The notes: generated by a model not told the origin, from the sequence alone. DNA of 24,415 nucleotides from Helicobacter_D ganmani (GCF_965138225.1 NZ_CBCSAX010000021.1); one strand, 5' to 3'; positions 15,480 to 24,292 are shown, counted from the first letter of the stretch. Numbers and translations: made by a program.

Positions 15480-16465
15480 TGAACAGACGCGAAATTATTT
15501 GGCAATTAAGCCAATATGGTTACACAAAAGAAAAGCTTGAAAGTATGCCGATGTCGGACCTTGCAAAACTTTTTAAGCAAACCTCCAAAGAACGCATTAC
15601 AGAATATATGAATACCTTGCGCGCAGACAAACAAACAGAAATTATACCCGGAGAGGATTCAAATAATATTGAACGAGAAATGGAACTTGTCTATCACGCA
15701 ATTTCGGTAGAAGACATTAATTTTGCGATTCTTTATGATGCAATAGAAAAAATCCTAGAAAAATACGATTTAAACGAAGCCATTGAGCTTGTGCTGTCTC
15801 AATCTAGTGATAAGCAATACAAACAAATGACGCAAATTACAGAAGTTGCTTATCGTTCTTTTCAAGAAATTCTGTTAGATAGAATTGAAAAGTTATGCGA
15901 ATTTTATCCTGCAGAGGAACGATTTGAGCAGTTAAAATTTTATGGAGACCGCCGAGAAGACATAAACTTTTTGCGTGAAAGTATCGCAAATATGAGTGCG
16001 CAAAACAATCAAGAGCGTTTGAGCAAAATTGCTTTACTCAAATACGACATTATCCGTGATTATTACCCAGATTCTATGTATGAAAACTACGAACAATTTT
16101 ATGAAAACGAAGAAGAAAAAAACGAGATTATTGAACGCATTATGTCTCTTACAAAAGCCTATACTCGCCCTATGCTCAAAGCCAAAAAATTTCAAGTGCT
16201 TTCGCATATTGAACGTGTTTTAATTGAAGACCGCGACAGAGAAAAAGAAGAAAAAGCACTGATTAAACAATATACAAAAAAACTTGGCGATGTGATTCTA
16301 AGCGAAGATGAACTCGCCTTTGCAATGATGTTAAAAGAAGCACTAGGTGTGTTAGATGAACGCGATGTTACACGCATTATTGGCAATTTTGATATTTCAA
16401 GCAATCCTATTTTATTGCAACGTTTTAATGCAATTATGCGCGACAACCGCCGCACAAACAAATAG
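15479..16465 (+). CDS. Conserved Campylobacterota protein of unknown function (HP1233-like)
   Basis: The product has 328 residues and is rich in Glu, Lys, Arg and Tyr, with no signal peptide or membrane segment, so it is probably an all-helical cytoplasmic protein. It starts MNRREIIWQLSQYGYTKEKL, which looks like a small SAP- or HTH-like helical start. A hypothetical protein of this size follows folP in H. pylori (HP1233), which suggests orthology. ATG 15479 is preferred over the TTG one codon earlier because AGAGGTG lies at a good distance and the folP stop overlaps it. Its neighbours are hobA, holB, folP and ung. I recognise no catalytic motif. Confidence 0.8.
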   Translation: MNRREIIWQLSQYGYTKEKLESMPMSDLAKLFKQTSKERITEYMNTLRADKQTEIIPGEDSNNIEREMELVYHAISVEDINFAILYDAIEKILEKYDLNEAIELVLSQSSDKQYKQMTQITEVAYRSFQEILLDRIEKLCEFYPAEERFEQLKFYGDRREDINFLRESIANMSAQNNQERLSKIALLKYDIIRDYYPDSMYENYEQFYENEEEKNEIIERIMSLTKAYTRPMLKAKKFQVLSHIERVLIEDRDREKEEKALIKQYTKKLGDVILSEDELAFAMMLKEALGVLDERDVTRIIGNFDISSNPILLQRFNAIMRDNRRTNK

Positions 16466-16475
16466 AGGCAAAACA

Positions 16476-17168
16476 ATGGAATCACAAATTAAACTTGAAA
16501 ATATCAAAATAGAGCAAGGCTGGAAAGAAATTTTAAAAAATGAGTTTCTATCACCCTATTTTGCAGAGATTAAGGCACATTATTTGGAGGCTAAAACAAG
16601 CGGTGCGGTGATTTATCCTCCTGCAAAACTTATTTTTAATGCGTTTAATCTCACGCCCTTTGACAAGTTAAAAGTTGTACTCTTAGGACAAGACCCCTAC
16701 CACCAACCTCATCAGGCAATGGGATTGTCTTTCTCTGTGCCTAGTGGGGTTAGGATTCCGCCCTCATTGCAGAATATTTATAAAGAATTACAAATGGATT
16801 TAGGAATTCCTCCTTGTCAAAGCGGAGATTTAAGCTCTTGGGCGCGCGAGGGTGTATTGCTCTTAAATAGCATTTTGAGTGTGGAAGCAGGTAAGCCCAC
16901 CTCTCATCAGCATTTTGGTTGGCAACATTTCACTGATGCCGTGATTTCGCAAATCAACTTTCACTGCGAGGGAATTATTTTTTTATTGTGGGGAAATTAT
17001 GCAAAAGCCAAAAAATCCTTGATTAACCCCAACAAACATTTTATTCTTGAGGCTGCCCACCCTTCTCCTTTAGCGCGTAGCGGGTTTTTGGGTTGTCAGC
17101 ATTTTTCAAAAACCAATGCGATTCTTACACAACTTGGCAAAACACCGATTAATTGGAGGCTTGATTAA
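16476..17168 (+). CDS. ung: Uracil-DNA glycosylase, family 1
   Basis: The product has 230 residues, full length for Ung. GQDPYHQPHQAMGLSFSVP (71-89) carries the catalytic Asp73. LLLNSILSVEAGKPTSHQ and LLWGNYAKAKK follow, then HPSPLARSGFLGCQHFSKTN with catalytic His195 and the DNA-intercalation loop. The enzyme removes uracil from DNA. ATG 16476 is chosen because GAGG (16465-16468) precedes it; the open frame extends further upstream into the previous gene but without a plausible start. Its TAA overlaps the stop of the convergent DUF2130 gene. Confidence 0.96.
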   Translation: MESQIKLENIKIEQGWKEILKNEFLSPYFAEIKAHYLEAKTSGAVIYPPAKLIFNAFNLTPFDKLKVVLLGQDPYHQPHQAMGLSFSVPSGVRIPPSLQNIYKELQMDLGIPPCQSGDLSSWAREGVLLLNSILSVEAGKPTSHQHFGWQHFTDAVISQINFHCEGIIFLLWGNYAKAKKSLINPNKHFILEAAHPSPLARSGFLGCQHFSKTNAILTQLGKTPINWRLD

Positions 17169-18436
17169 ATATTAGAGTCCTCTATCAAGTTTTCGTTAAA
17201 AGGAATCTCTAAGGCTTTCACATTGCCAATCGCATTTCCTGCGATTCCTTTAATAGAACCATACATATCAATCGTATTTTCAAGCACCTTTTGAATCTGC
17301 TTTTCACGTTGCTTCCATAGTCTCTGCATTGCGCGTTTCTCGGAATCTAAATCACTCTGCATTTGTGTAAATCCCTCTACAATCGCTTCTATTTGCATTT
17401 TAAATTCAGAACTCGTGAGATATTGATAAAGCAAACCCATTTTATCCTGCTTGTTTTCTTGGGATTTTTGTGCGATTTGCACTCTTATCACGCCTTCTCT
17501 TAACACAGCACAAAGAGCCTTAAACTCCTCAAAGGTGCAAATCCACACACCATCTAGCAACCCCATTCGTTCTAGCTCCTTTGGCATTGTTTGACTAACA
17601 ATCACACCCACATCTGCATTTTCCTTGCGCATATCTGCTTTAAACTTTTCAATCCACGCACGCTGAAACTCCTTTGTGCGTTTGCTTTCGTAATAAATTT
17701 TGCCACAATTTGGAATCTCTCTTGTATGCACAATCTGCACGCAATCCCCTCCATGCGCCCCCTTTTTAATCTCTACAATATCATCTAAGGGAAATTGCAC
17801 CTGTAAATATTCCTCAATCGCTAGTTCCTGCACCTCTCCTTGTAGCTGTTGCGAACCAATCTCTACCTTTCGTTGTGCTTCTTGGAGTTGCTTTTTAAGT
17901 CCCTCTAGTTGCTGCTCTTTCTCACGAAATCTTAGCTCATTTTGCGATTCTATTTCTTTATGTAACTTTTCTTTAAAGCTTGCCATTTCTTGTGCAAGAC
18001 GCTCTTGCTCTTGGGCTTTGATTTTAGATTCTATCTCTCCTTTTTCTCTTTTTAACTTCTCAATTTCCGCTTTGCTTAGGTTTAATTCCCTGACTTGATT
18101 GGATTTTTCCTCCAATTCTTTTTGCATAGTTTTCAAGGCTTCTTGATATTCTTGCGCAAATTCTTGTTTAAGAGACTCTTGAAGTTTTTGTCTCTCTTGC
18201 TTTAAGGATTCTTTGGTGGCTTGTTGGACTTTTTCTTGCAAGGATTCCTGCTCGGCTTGTAATGCCTCAAAAGCTTGCTTATATTCCTTTCTTTTTTGTG
18301 CAATTTCTGTTTCAAATCGCTTTTTGGATTCTAAATTTTCCTGATAAATCTTTTGCTCAATCTGATGATACACAATAGCTTGCACATCAATTTGTTTCCC
18401 ACAATTTGGGCATTTTATGCTATTTTCTTGGTTCAT
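17165..18436 (-). CDS. DUF2130-family coiled-coil protein, possible PD-(D/E)XK-type nuclease fold
   Basis: The product has 423 residues. A single CPNC knuckle (Cys9, Cys12) opens the protein, a long Glu/Gln/Lys coiled coil covers about residues 25-205, and a globular C-terminal half follows. That half holds FPLDDIVEIKKGAHGGD and the strand GKIYYESKRTKEFQ, then VGVIVSQTMP. This is the signature of DUF2130 proteins, which resemble RmuC in layout. Asp231 together with Glu250-x-Lys252 would fit a PD-(D/E)XK active site, but this is inference. AAGGAG precedes ATG 18436, and a TATAAT lies 20 bases upstream. It is transcribed alone, converging on ung. Confidence 0.82.
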   Translation of the reverse strand: MNQENSIKCPNCGKQIDVQAIVYHQIEQKIYQENLESKKRFETEIAQKRKEYKQAFEALQAEQESLQEKVQQATKESLKQERQKLQESLKQEFAQEYQEALKTMQKELEEKSNQVRELNLSKAEIEKLKREKGEIESKIKAQEQERLAQEMASFKEKLHKEIESQNELRFREKEQQLEGLKKQLQEAQRKVEIGSQQLQGEVQELAIEEYLQVQFPLDDIVEIKKGAHGGDCVQIVHTREIPNCGKIYYESKRTKEFQRAWIEKFKADMRKENADVGVIVSQTMPKELERMGLLDGVWICTFEEFKALCAVLREGVIRVQIAQKSQENKQDKMGLLYQYLTSSEFKMQIEAIVEGFTQMQSDLDSEKRAMQRLWKQREKQIQKVLENTIDMYGSIKGIAGNAIGNVKALEIPFNENLIEDSNI

Positions 18437-18455
18437 TTTTACTCCTTATTCCGAC

Positions 18456-18461
18456 TATTAT
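18456..18461 (-). promoter_or_regulatory. -10 box of the DUF2130 gene
   Basis: On the minus strand this is TATAAT, placed 20 bases before the start codon, followed by AAGGAG. Transcription would begin only about 13 bases before the ATG. Confidence 0.5.
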
Positions 18462-18785
18462 AACCTAGATTTTCAAAAAATAAAATCCCTTTGGTTTTGT
18501 TGGCAAAATGTATTTTAATTCCAATTTTAAAATAAAAATTAAGCACAAAAAATGATTTAAAAACACCCGACAAGAATAACATTTCATAGTGCATTTTTCC
18601 CGCTTTCTCTTTTTTAAATCCCAAGCAAGCCCTTAAAATCTCGTGGTTTTCTTTAAAGTTTTGGAGAATAGGGAATCTAGCTACACAGAATACTCTATTT
18701 TATTGTGCCTAAGAAACAAACCCACGTTCCTTTTATTTTTTGGAGCAACAACGCAAACTTAAACAACATCGCAAAGCAATTTGGT

Positions 18786-18791
18786 TATAAT
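18786..18791 (+). promoter_or_regulatory. -10 box of the DUF4149-like gene
   Basis: TATAAT after GGT lies 23 bases before ATG 18815, with AAAGGA (18804-18809) as ribosome binding site. Confidence 0.5.
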
Positions 18792-18814
18792 TCAACAAAA
18801 ATCAAAGGATTTTT

Positions 18815-19318
18815 ATGCAAAGTTTTTTCAGATTACAACCCTACTTTTTAGTCTTTTATCTGCTTTCTCTAGGCATTACGCTTGGTGCGGTGATTGCAAG
18901 CGGAGCTTTGAGTGCGCCCTCTATCTTTCGTGCTCCCGCTCTTGTGCCAAACCTAGAAATGACACTCTTTCAATCAGGAATCCTAATGACAAGCATTTTT
19001 GTCAAGCTCAATATTCTTTTAAACTTCCTTGCTGTTGTGATACTATTCTATGAGATTCTCTCCTTTCGTGTGAGTAACGCTAGAATCGCCCCGCTTTTAG
19101 GACTTATTAGCATTGTTTTAATCTTTCTTTTTACCCTTTATTATACGCCTTATATTTTGCAAGCACAAAGTTTGGGCGAAGAGGGAATCGCAAATGCGAC
19201 TTTTGATAAGTTGCACACACAATCGGTTTATGTTTTTAAGGCTCTAATGGCAAGCCTATGCCTGCTCTTTATTGTCAGGACATTAAAGGCGATTAATAGC
19301 GGTTACAAAGGTAAATAA
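18815..19318 (+). CDS. DUF4149-like integral membrane protein
   Basis: The product has 167 residues with about four membrane segments (near 9-30, 60-80, 88-108 and 140-158). The first helix ends in ASGALSAPSIFRA, and FDKLHTQSVYVFKA precedes the last helix. This pattern (an early P-x-xF after helix 1 and an FxxLHxxS before the last helix) is typical of DUF4149/TMEM205-like proteins. The function is unknown. It has its own promoter, and AAGGA stands 5 bases before the ATG. The last 26 bases overlap the end of the convergent addB gene. Confidence 0.78.
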   Translation: MQSFFRLQPYFLVFYLLSLGITLGAVIASGALSAPSIFRAPALVPNLEMTLFQSGILMTSIFVKLNILLNFLAVVILFYEILSFRVSNARIAPLLGLISIVLIFLFTLYYTPYILQAQSLGEEGIANATFDKLHTQSVYVFKALMASLCLLFIVRTLKAINSGYKGK

Positions 19319-21629
19319 AGTCGCAATATTGGCAAGCTTCGCGCTTGCTAGCTAATACAAAATTCACTTCTTTGGAATCTTTTTTAATCGTCTCTAATTT
19401 TTCTTGCAAAACTTCAATCTTCGCATTCAAGTCTTGTTCTCGTTTAATTTGCGCTTCATATAAATCATAGAATCCCGCTTGAATTTGCTTAGGATTACAC
19501 GCGCAAATCGCACCTTTTTGAATCGCTAAAACATAGATGGGCAACTGAAAATCTGTGGCTTTTTCATAATTTTTAGATTCCACCTTTAAATTACGCTTGT
19601 ATTTATAGTCTAGCACACAAACTTCATTGCCTCTTTTATCTATCCTATCTATACGCCCTTTAAGCGCAAATCCCGCAAACTCAAAGCAAAAATCCTGCTC
19701 AAAGGCAAAAGGAATCCAGCCAGACTCCAAACGGACTTTTTCTGATTCAAAGAAATTTTTGAGATATTTTTTTGCTAATGCGCTTTCAAAAGATTCTTTT
19801 AAACTATGGCTTTTGTCCATTTCCTTGCAAAACTCTTGATACATCAAATCCATATTATAATCTTGCGTCCTTTGATAGATTTCTTTTAAAATATTATGGA
19901 TTTTGCTACCAATATTCACTGCCTCATTCGCAGTCTCTTTGAATCCCAAGATGTAACGATAATAAAATTTACGCGGACAAGTCAAAAAACACTGCAAACT
20001 TGTCGCACTAAAATCTTTTATCTCCAAAGGAGCGACAATTTCGCACTCTTGATAATTTAATGCCTTACCGCTCAAAAAATACTCACTATATCGTGTATCT
20101 GCCTTTAACAAAGGGGAATTTCCAAAAATAGAATCCTCCAATAAGAAGCGCGAGGGCTTATTTTCATCGTTGCTTAAGCACATAATCCAAGCTTGGCAGC
20201 TTCCTTGTAATAATTTAGCATAATAATGTTTTTGTAAATTTTCACGACTTTTTCGTGTAGGCAACCCTATTTTCTCACGCATTGCAGTGTTCAAAAACAA
20301 ATCTTTATCACTTAGGCTCGGTACATTTCCTGCATTAAACTCTGGAATGATGACATAGGGAAAGCACACGCCACGTGTCTCCAAAATCCCCACTACACTA
20401 ATGCGTCCGCCACCGACATCATCTAATGTAACTTCTTCTATCATATCCAAAAAAGCCAAAATCTGTTCTTGCACACTCAAAGATGTAAGATATTTTAAAG
20501 CAAAATCAAATTGCTCTAAACCCTCTAAAAACTTCTCTTTGACTCGTTGTGCCTCTTTGGAATTTGCCTCTAAATTCTGCAAAAACTCTTTAAAAGATTC
20601 AAAATCTAAAAAATTGGGAATCGCTAAGGTAGAATCTTGCTCCTCAACCTGCGGAGATTCATTGCAGTTTGCTTGCGCATTTTGCGCTTTAATAGCATTT
20701 TTGAGATTCCGATACAATGCGCTTGACTTTAAAGCACTCCCCATAGCATAGTTAAAATTGCGTGCTTTGTCAAAAAGCCTTAAATAGTGCGCAAACTCTT
20801 CATTAGGCAAAACAATGCAAATCTGCTCTGGTGTGATTCCTTGTCCCAACCACACATCAATTTGAGCAAAAATACCACCCACTTCTGCTATTTTATCCCT
20901 AAACTCCAACACTTGAACTTGCGATTCTTTGCCCTTAGAATTGATGTTTTGCACAATCTTATCATAACTTAGTTTATTGCAAAACAACACAATCTCATAA
21001 AATCCTATCTCCAAAGGGATTTCAAATAGTTTTGTATAATACTCTTGATTAAAAGAATCCAAATTCAATTCAAAAGTAATGGGCAATTTCTTAGAAATTT
21101 TACGCAACACCTGCATTTCAAATTGGCTCAAAAAACCCTCTAAATGAATCACAATTCTTTCAAACGGGTAAAGCAACTCAAAAGTAATTTGGTAATCCTC
21201 TAAAAAATATTTATCAAAAAAATGATTTTTGATTAAAATTTCTTGATAGCTTTTAAAAATTGCTTTCAAGACTTCCAAATGGTCGTCATAAAAGGCATAA
21301 ATATCAAAATTTGCTAGCGATTCCAAAGAAACACATTCCGCACACAATTCATCATAAAATTTTAAAAAAAAAGTAGAATTGAGTAGAAATTGCGTGAAAT
21401 TCCTAGCAAAGTTGCCTAATTTTTGTGTATTTTGATAATTTTCTTGAATTGCTTGATACAAATAAAAATTGCGCAAAAAAGGCGGAATCTTTCGCTTTCC
21501 CTCCACCCTTAAAATAAAATCTAAAAACTCGGCAATACTTTTTGCACTCGGTAAAAAATCCTCTGTATAATTTTGCACAAAAAAATGCTTCATTGCGCGT
21601 GTATTGGAAAACAAATGGAGGCTTTCCAC
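19293..21629 (-). CDS. addB: AddB-like recombination nuclease subunit (PD-(D/E)XK, Fe-S)
   Basis: The product has 778 residues. The N-terminus LHLFSNTRAMKHFF is the typical first strand of AddB proteins, here without a Walker A motif, so this arm is not an active helicase. VVGILETRGVCFPYVIIPEFN and LPTRKSRENLQKHYY belong to the helicase-like second half. The C-terminal nuclease has His578, GRIDRID with Asp661, LDYKYK with Asp674 and Lys676, and Gln695. Cys551 and CQYCDFIYLC (Cys766, 769, 775) would hold a 4Fe-4S cluster. AddAB resects double-strand ends for RecA; addA is not here. The GTG at 21629 sits 3 bases after the tkt stop with poor spacing to AAAAGG, so the exact start is uncertain. 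H. pylori has the same tkt-addB pairing. Confidence 0.87.
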   Translation of the reverse strand: MESLHLFSNTRAMKHFFVQNYTEDFLPSAKSIAEFLDFILRVEGKRKIPPFLRNFYLYQAIQENYQNTQKLGNFARNFTQFLLNSTFFLKFYDELCAECVSLESLANFDIYAFYDDHLEVLKAIFKSYQEILIKNHFFDKYFLEDYQITFELLYPFERIVIHLEGFLSQFEMQVLRKISKKLPITFELNLDSFNQEYYTKLFEIPLEIGFYEIVLFCNKLSYDKIVQNINSKGKESQVQVLEFRDKIAEVGGIFAQIDVWLGQGITPEQICIVLPNEEFAHYLRLFDKARNFNYAMGSALKSSALYRNLKNAIKAQNAQANCNESPQVEEQDSTLAIPNFLDFESFKEFLQNLEANSKEAQRVKEKFLEGLEQFDFALKYLTSLSVQEQILAFLDMIEEVTLDDVGGGRISVVGILETRGVCFPYVIIPEFNAGNVPSLSDKDLFLNTAMREKIGLPTRKSRENLQKHYYAKLLQGSCQAWIMCLSNDENKPSRFLLEDSIFGNSPLLKADTRYSEYFLSGKALNYQECEIVAPLEIKDFSATSLQCFLTCPRKFYYRYILGFKETANEAVNIGSKIHNILKEIYQRTQDYNMDLMYQEFCKEMDKSHSLKESFESALAKKYLKNFFESEKVRLESGWIPFAFEQDFCFEFAGFALKGRIDRIDKRGNEVCVLDYKYKRNLKVESKNYEKATDFQLPIYVLAIQKGAICACNPKQIQAGFYDLYEAQIKREQDLNAKIEVLQEKLETIKKDSKEVNFVLASKREACQYCDFIYLCNRY

Positions 21630-21632
21630 CTT

Positions 21633-23579
21633 TTATCCCAAATGTTTTTTAGCGGTTTGTATTACATTTTCCACACTAAAACCAAAATACTTAAATAATT
21701 CCTCGCCCTTTCCGCTTGCGCCAAAACTAGACATACCAATCACTTCCTCTGCAAAAGCAAACCATTCCAAAGCACGACTTGCTTCTAATGCAATGACTTT
21801 GCCTTTCAACAAAGAATCCCGATAATCTTTGCCCTCTTGCATAAATAAATCATAACTTGGTGCGCTCACAACTTGCGTTGCGATTCCCTCTTGCTCTAGC
21901 TTTTCAGCACTCTTTAGCGCAAGATCTACTTCGCTGCCACTTGCTAAAAGCGTGATTTTTGGGTTTTGCAAATCCAATTTAGAAGCCAATTTCAAATAAG
22001 CACCTTTGCGCACATTTTCCTTAGAAACCTTTTCTAAAACCGGCAGATTTTGACGACTTAAAACAAACGCGCATGGTCCCTTAATCTCAAAAGCCACTTG
22101 CCAACAAGCAACATTTTCAAAGGCGTCGCAAGGACGAAAAACATTGAGGTTTGGCATAGCGCGAAAATGGCTTAACTGCTCAATAGGTTCGTGTGTCGCC
22201 CCATCTTCTCCAACACCGATAGAATCGTGTGTCCAAATATAAAAGACTTTACTTTGCATTAAGCTTGCCACTCTAACACTTGGTGCTAAATAATCACTAA
22301 ACACAAAAAAGGTAGCACAAAATGGCAAAAACAAACCATAATTAGCCATTGCATTACTGATTGCGCCCATTGCGTGTTCTCGGATTCCAAAGTGAAAATT
22401 TCTACCCTTTGGAAAATCTCCCTTGCCTTTTAATTCTGTATTATTGGACGGAGCTAAATCCGCGCTTCCCCCAACAAATCCGGGTAAAGCCTGTGCGATT
22501 GCATTCAAGATGATTCCATTACTTGCACGCGTTGCAATTGCTTTGCCTTGCGCTTCTTGTTCTTCAAAGTTTGGATAAACAATTTTGCTAAAATCTGGCT
22601 TCAACATTTCCTCTAAAAGAGATTTCTGGCTACTTTCTGCAAAGATTTGATTCCATTTATGATTTTCTAATTCTCCTAATTCTGCGGTATTTTGGAAGCG
22701 AATTTTGCAAGATTGCGGGATAAAAAACTGCTCCTCTGGATTGAATCCCAAGCTCTCTTTTGAGATGCAAATCTCCTCTGCCCCTAGCGGTGCTCCGTGT
22801 GCTTTATGCGAGCCGCAGAATTTTTGCGAACCTTTGGCAATTTGTGTTTTTGCAATAATTAGCACGGGCTTAAGCGCACTTTTTGCCTTTTTTAAAGCCT
22901 CATCAATCTCTAGGAAATTATGTCCATCTATGCTGAACACCTCCCAATTTTGAGCCTCAAAACGCGCCTTGATATTTTCGCTCATCGCAATGCAACAATC
23001 TCCCTCAATCGTAATGTTATTAGAATCATAAATTAAAATTAAATTGTTTAAGCCGTGATGCCCAGCAAGCGAAGCAGCTTCATACGAAATACCCTCTTCT
23101 AAATCCCCATCGCCACACAAACAATAGACTTTGTGATGAATCAAATCCTCACCTAGCATAGAAGCAGCAAGCTTACCCGCCATTGCAAACCCGACTGCAT
23201 TTGCGATTCCTTGTCCTAGCGGTCCTGTGGTGATTTCAACTCCGGGAGTATGTTTGTATTCTGGGTGTCCGGGCGTTTTAGAACCAAATTTACGAAAGTT
23301 TTTCAAATCCTCCAAGCTCACTTCAAAACCCCATAAATGCAGCAGAGAATACACAAGCGCACTTGCGTGCCCACCACTAAAAATCAATCTATCACGATTA
23401 ATCCACTTAGGATTTTTTGGATTTAGTCTAATATGGAATCCAAGCACCACCGCAATATCTGCTAACCCCATTGGAGCACCAGGGTGTCCGCTATTGGCAT
23501 TTTGCACCATATCAGCACAAAGAAACCGCAAAGCATTTGCCATCAAAGCATATTCGTTTAACTCATTTTTATCTAACAT
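21633..23579 (-). CDS. tkt: Transketolase
   Basis: The product has 648 residues from ATG 23579 (AAGGGGG upstream; the open frame extends 23 codons further but without a suitable start). SGHPGAPMG near residue 30, GDGDLEEG with the thiamine-diphosphate GDG at 156-158, SNNITIEGD, and HDSIGVGEDGATHEP with RPCDAFE are complete transketolase motifs. The enzyme moves two-carbon units in the non-oxidative pentose phosphate pathway, giving pentoses for nucleotides and erythrose 4-phosphate for aromatic amino acids. It lies 13 bases after the bacteriohemerythrin gene and 3 bases before addB, so the three probably share a transcript. Confidence 0.96.
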   Translation of the reverse strand: MLDKNELNEYALMANALRFLCADMVQNANSGHPGAPMGLADIAVVLGFHIRLNPKNPKWINRDRLIFSGGHASALVYSLLHLWGFEVSLEDLKNFRKFGSKTPGHPEYKHTPGVEITTGPLGQGIANAVGFAMAGKLAASMLGEDLIHHKVYCLCGDGDLEEGISYEAASLAGHHGLNNLILIYDSNNITIEGDCCIAMSENIKARFEAQNWEVFSIDGHNFLEIDEALKKAKSALKPVLIIAKTQIAKGSQKFCGSHKAHGAPLGAEEICISKESLGFNPEEQFFIPQSCKIRFQNTAELGELENHKWNQIFAESSQKSLLEEMLKPDFSKIVYPNFEEQEAQGKAIATRASNGIILNAIAQALPGFVGGSADLAPSNNTELKGKGDFPKGRNFHFGIREHAMGAISNAMANYGLFLPFCATFFVFSDYLAPSVRVASLMQSKVFYIWTHDSIGVGEDGATHEPIEQLSHFRAMPNLNVFRPCDAFENVACWQVAFEIKGPCAFVLSRQNLPVLEKVSKENVRKGAYLKLASKLDLQNPKITLLASGSEVDLALKSAEKLEQEGIATQVVSAPSYDLFMQEGKDYRDSLLKGKVIALEASRALEWFAFAEEVIGMSSFGASGKGEELFKYFGFSVENVIQTAKKHLG

Positions 23580-23592
23580 TTTGTCCCCCTTA

Positions 23593-24174
23593 TTACTTAG
23601 GTTGAATTGCTTGCTTGCAAACTTTACAATTAAAAACACCGCCTGCACGAATCTTTTTATCTACATCTATCGGCACATAATGCACCTTATTAGGACAACT
23701 GCAAAAATATTCAATTTTTTTGTTTTCAGTTTGCACAGGCTTTTCTTCAGGTTTTGGTTCTGTTGGTTTTATAGGGAGCGGGCAGGTATTGCGGCGAAAT
23801 TTTTCAATTTGCATATCTTCTTTGATAATATGCACCAAAAGCCAATTTTTTGCAATTTTTGCAATCTCATCTTTTAAATCGTTAAGATTCTGCACACGCG
23901 TTACTGCACTTACCATATCCCTAATAATGTCTTGATGAATTGCCCTATGTGCCTCCAAACGAGGAAAAGAAATGGATTGCATATACTCTTCCTCGTCTTT
24001 AAAATGCTCCTTTGTATATTCAAGCAATTCACGTAAAACCCCAATCACTTCCTCTTTGCTTGATTTTTTTTCTGTCATCATATAGGCACGACCTGCGATT
24101 TCAAATAGCTTTTTGTGCTGTTCATCAATCTTTTCATTATGCACGCTAATTTCTTTACTCCATGCTGGTAACAT
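23593..24174 (-). CDS. Bacteriohemerythrin with C-terminal zinc-ribbon-like tail
   Basis: The product has 193 residues, longer than the usual 130. Residues 1-128 form a hemerythrin four-helix bundle with all diiron ligands: His20, His57, Glu61, His76, His80, His115 and Asp120. A Pro/Lys/Glu-rich linker (131-150) leads to FCSCPN and FNCKVC, four cysteines (158, 160, 183, 186) in a zinc-ribbon arrangement. Bacterial hemerythrins bind O2 or related small molecules, and in Campylobacter some protect Fe-S enzymes from oxygen; that role is plausible in a microaerophile. AAGGGG precedes the ATG. Transcription may start far upstream (TATAAT at 24293-24298). Confidence 0.88.
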   Translation of the reverse strand: MLPAWSKEISVHNEKIDEQHKKLFEIAGRAYMMTEKKSSKEEVIGVLRELLEYTKEHFKDEEEYMQSISFPRLEAHRAIHQDIIRDMVSAVTRVQNLNDLKDEIAKIAKNWLLVHIIKEDMQIEKFRRNTCPLPIKPTEPKPEEKPVQTENKKIEYFCSCPNKVHYVPIDVDKKIRAGGVFNCKVCKQAIQPK

Positions 24175-24292
24175 AACAACCCCTTTTTACGCAAGTGTTT
24201 ATTTCAAATCACTAAATTTTAATTCTACTACAAAACTACTTAATTCTTTTTATTTTTATAGAATTTTATTTCGCCTTGCAGCTTTGTTTAAG

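Larger units (their letters stand above)
18437..18814. other. Divergent intergenic region between the DUF2130 and DUF4149 genes
   Basis: This A/T-rich stretch of 378 bases has one promoter-like site at each end and no gene. A 61-codon open frame on the minus strand (18439-18624) starts at TTG with no ribosome binding site and covers the DUF2130 promoter, so it is not accepted. No clear hairpin, repeat or RNA gene was seen in the middle. Confidence 0.6.

Noticed and set aside
16356..16475. Longer reading of ung beginning inside the upstream gene
   Set aside because: It overlaps 110 bases of the preceding gene in another frame; ATG 16476 with GAGG upstream gives the normal family length.
18439..18624. 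Minus-strand open frame of 61 codons before the DUF2130 gene
   Set aside because: It begins with TTG without a ribosome binding site, ends 2 bases before the DUF2130 start and overlaps that gene's TATAAT promoter. No domain is recognisable.
20401..20751. Plus-strand open frame of 116 codons inside addB
   Set aside because: It is antisense to a clear AddB protein, and its Ser/Lys/Cys-rich composition is typical of a shadow frame.
23580..23648. Longer reading of transketolase beginning at a TTG
   Set aside because: The extension runs through the intergenic gap into the hemerythrin gene. ATG 23579 has AAGGGGG at good spacing and begins the usual transketolase N-terminus.
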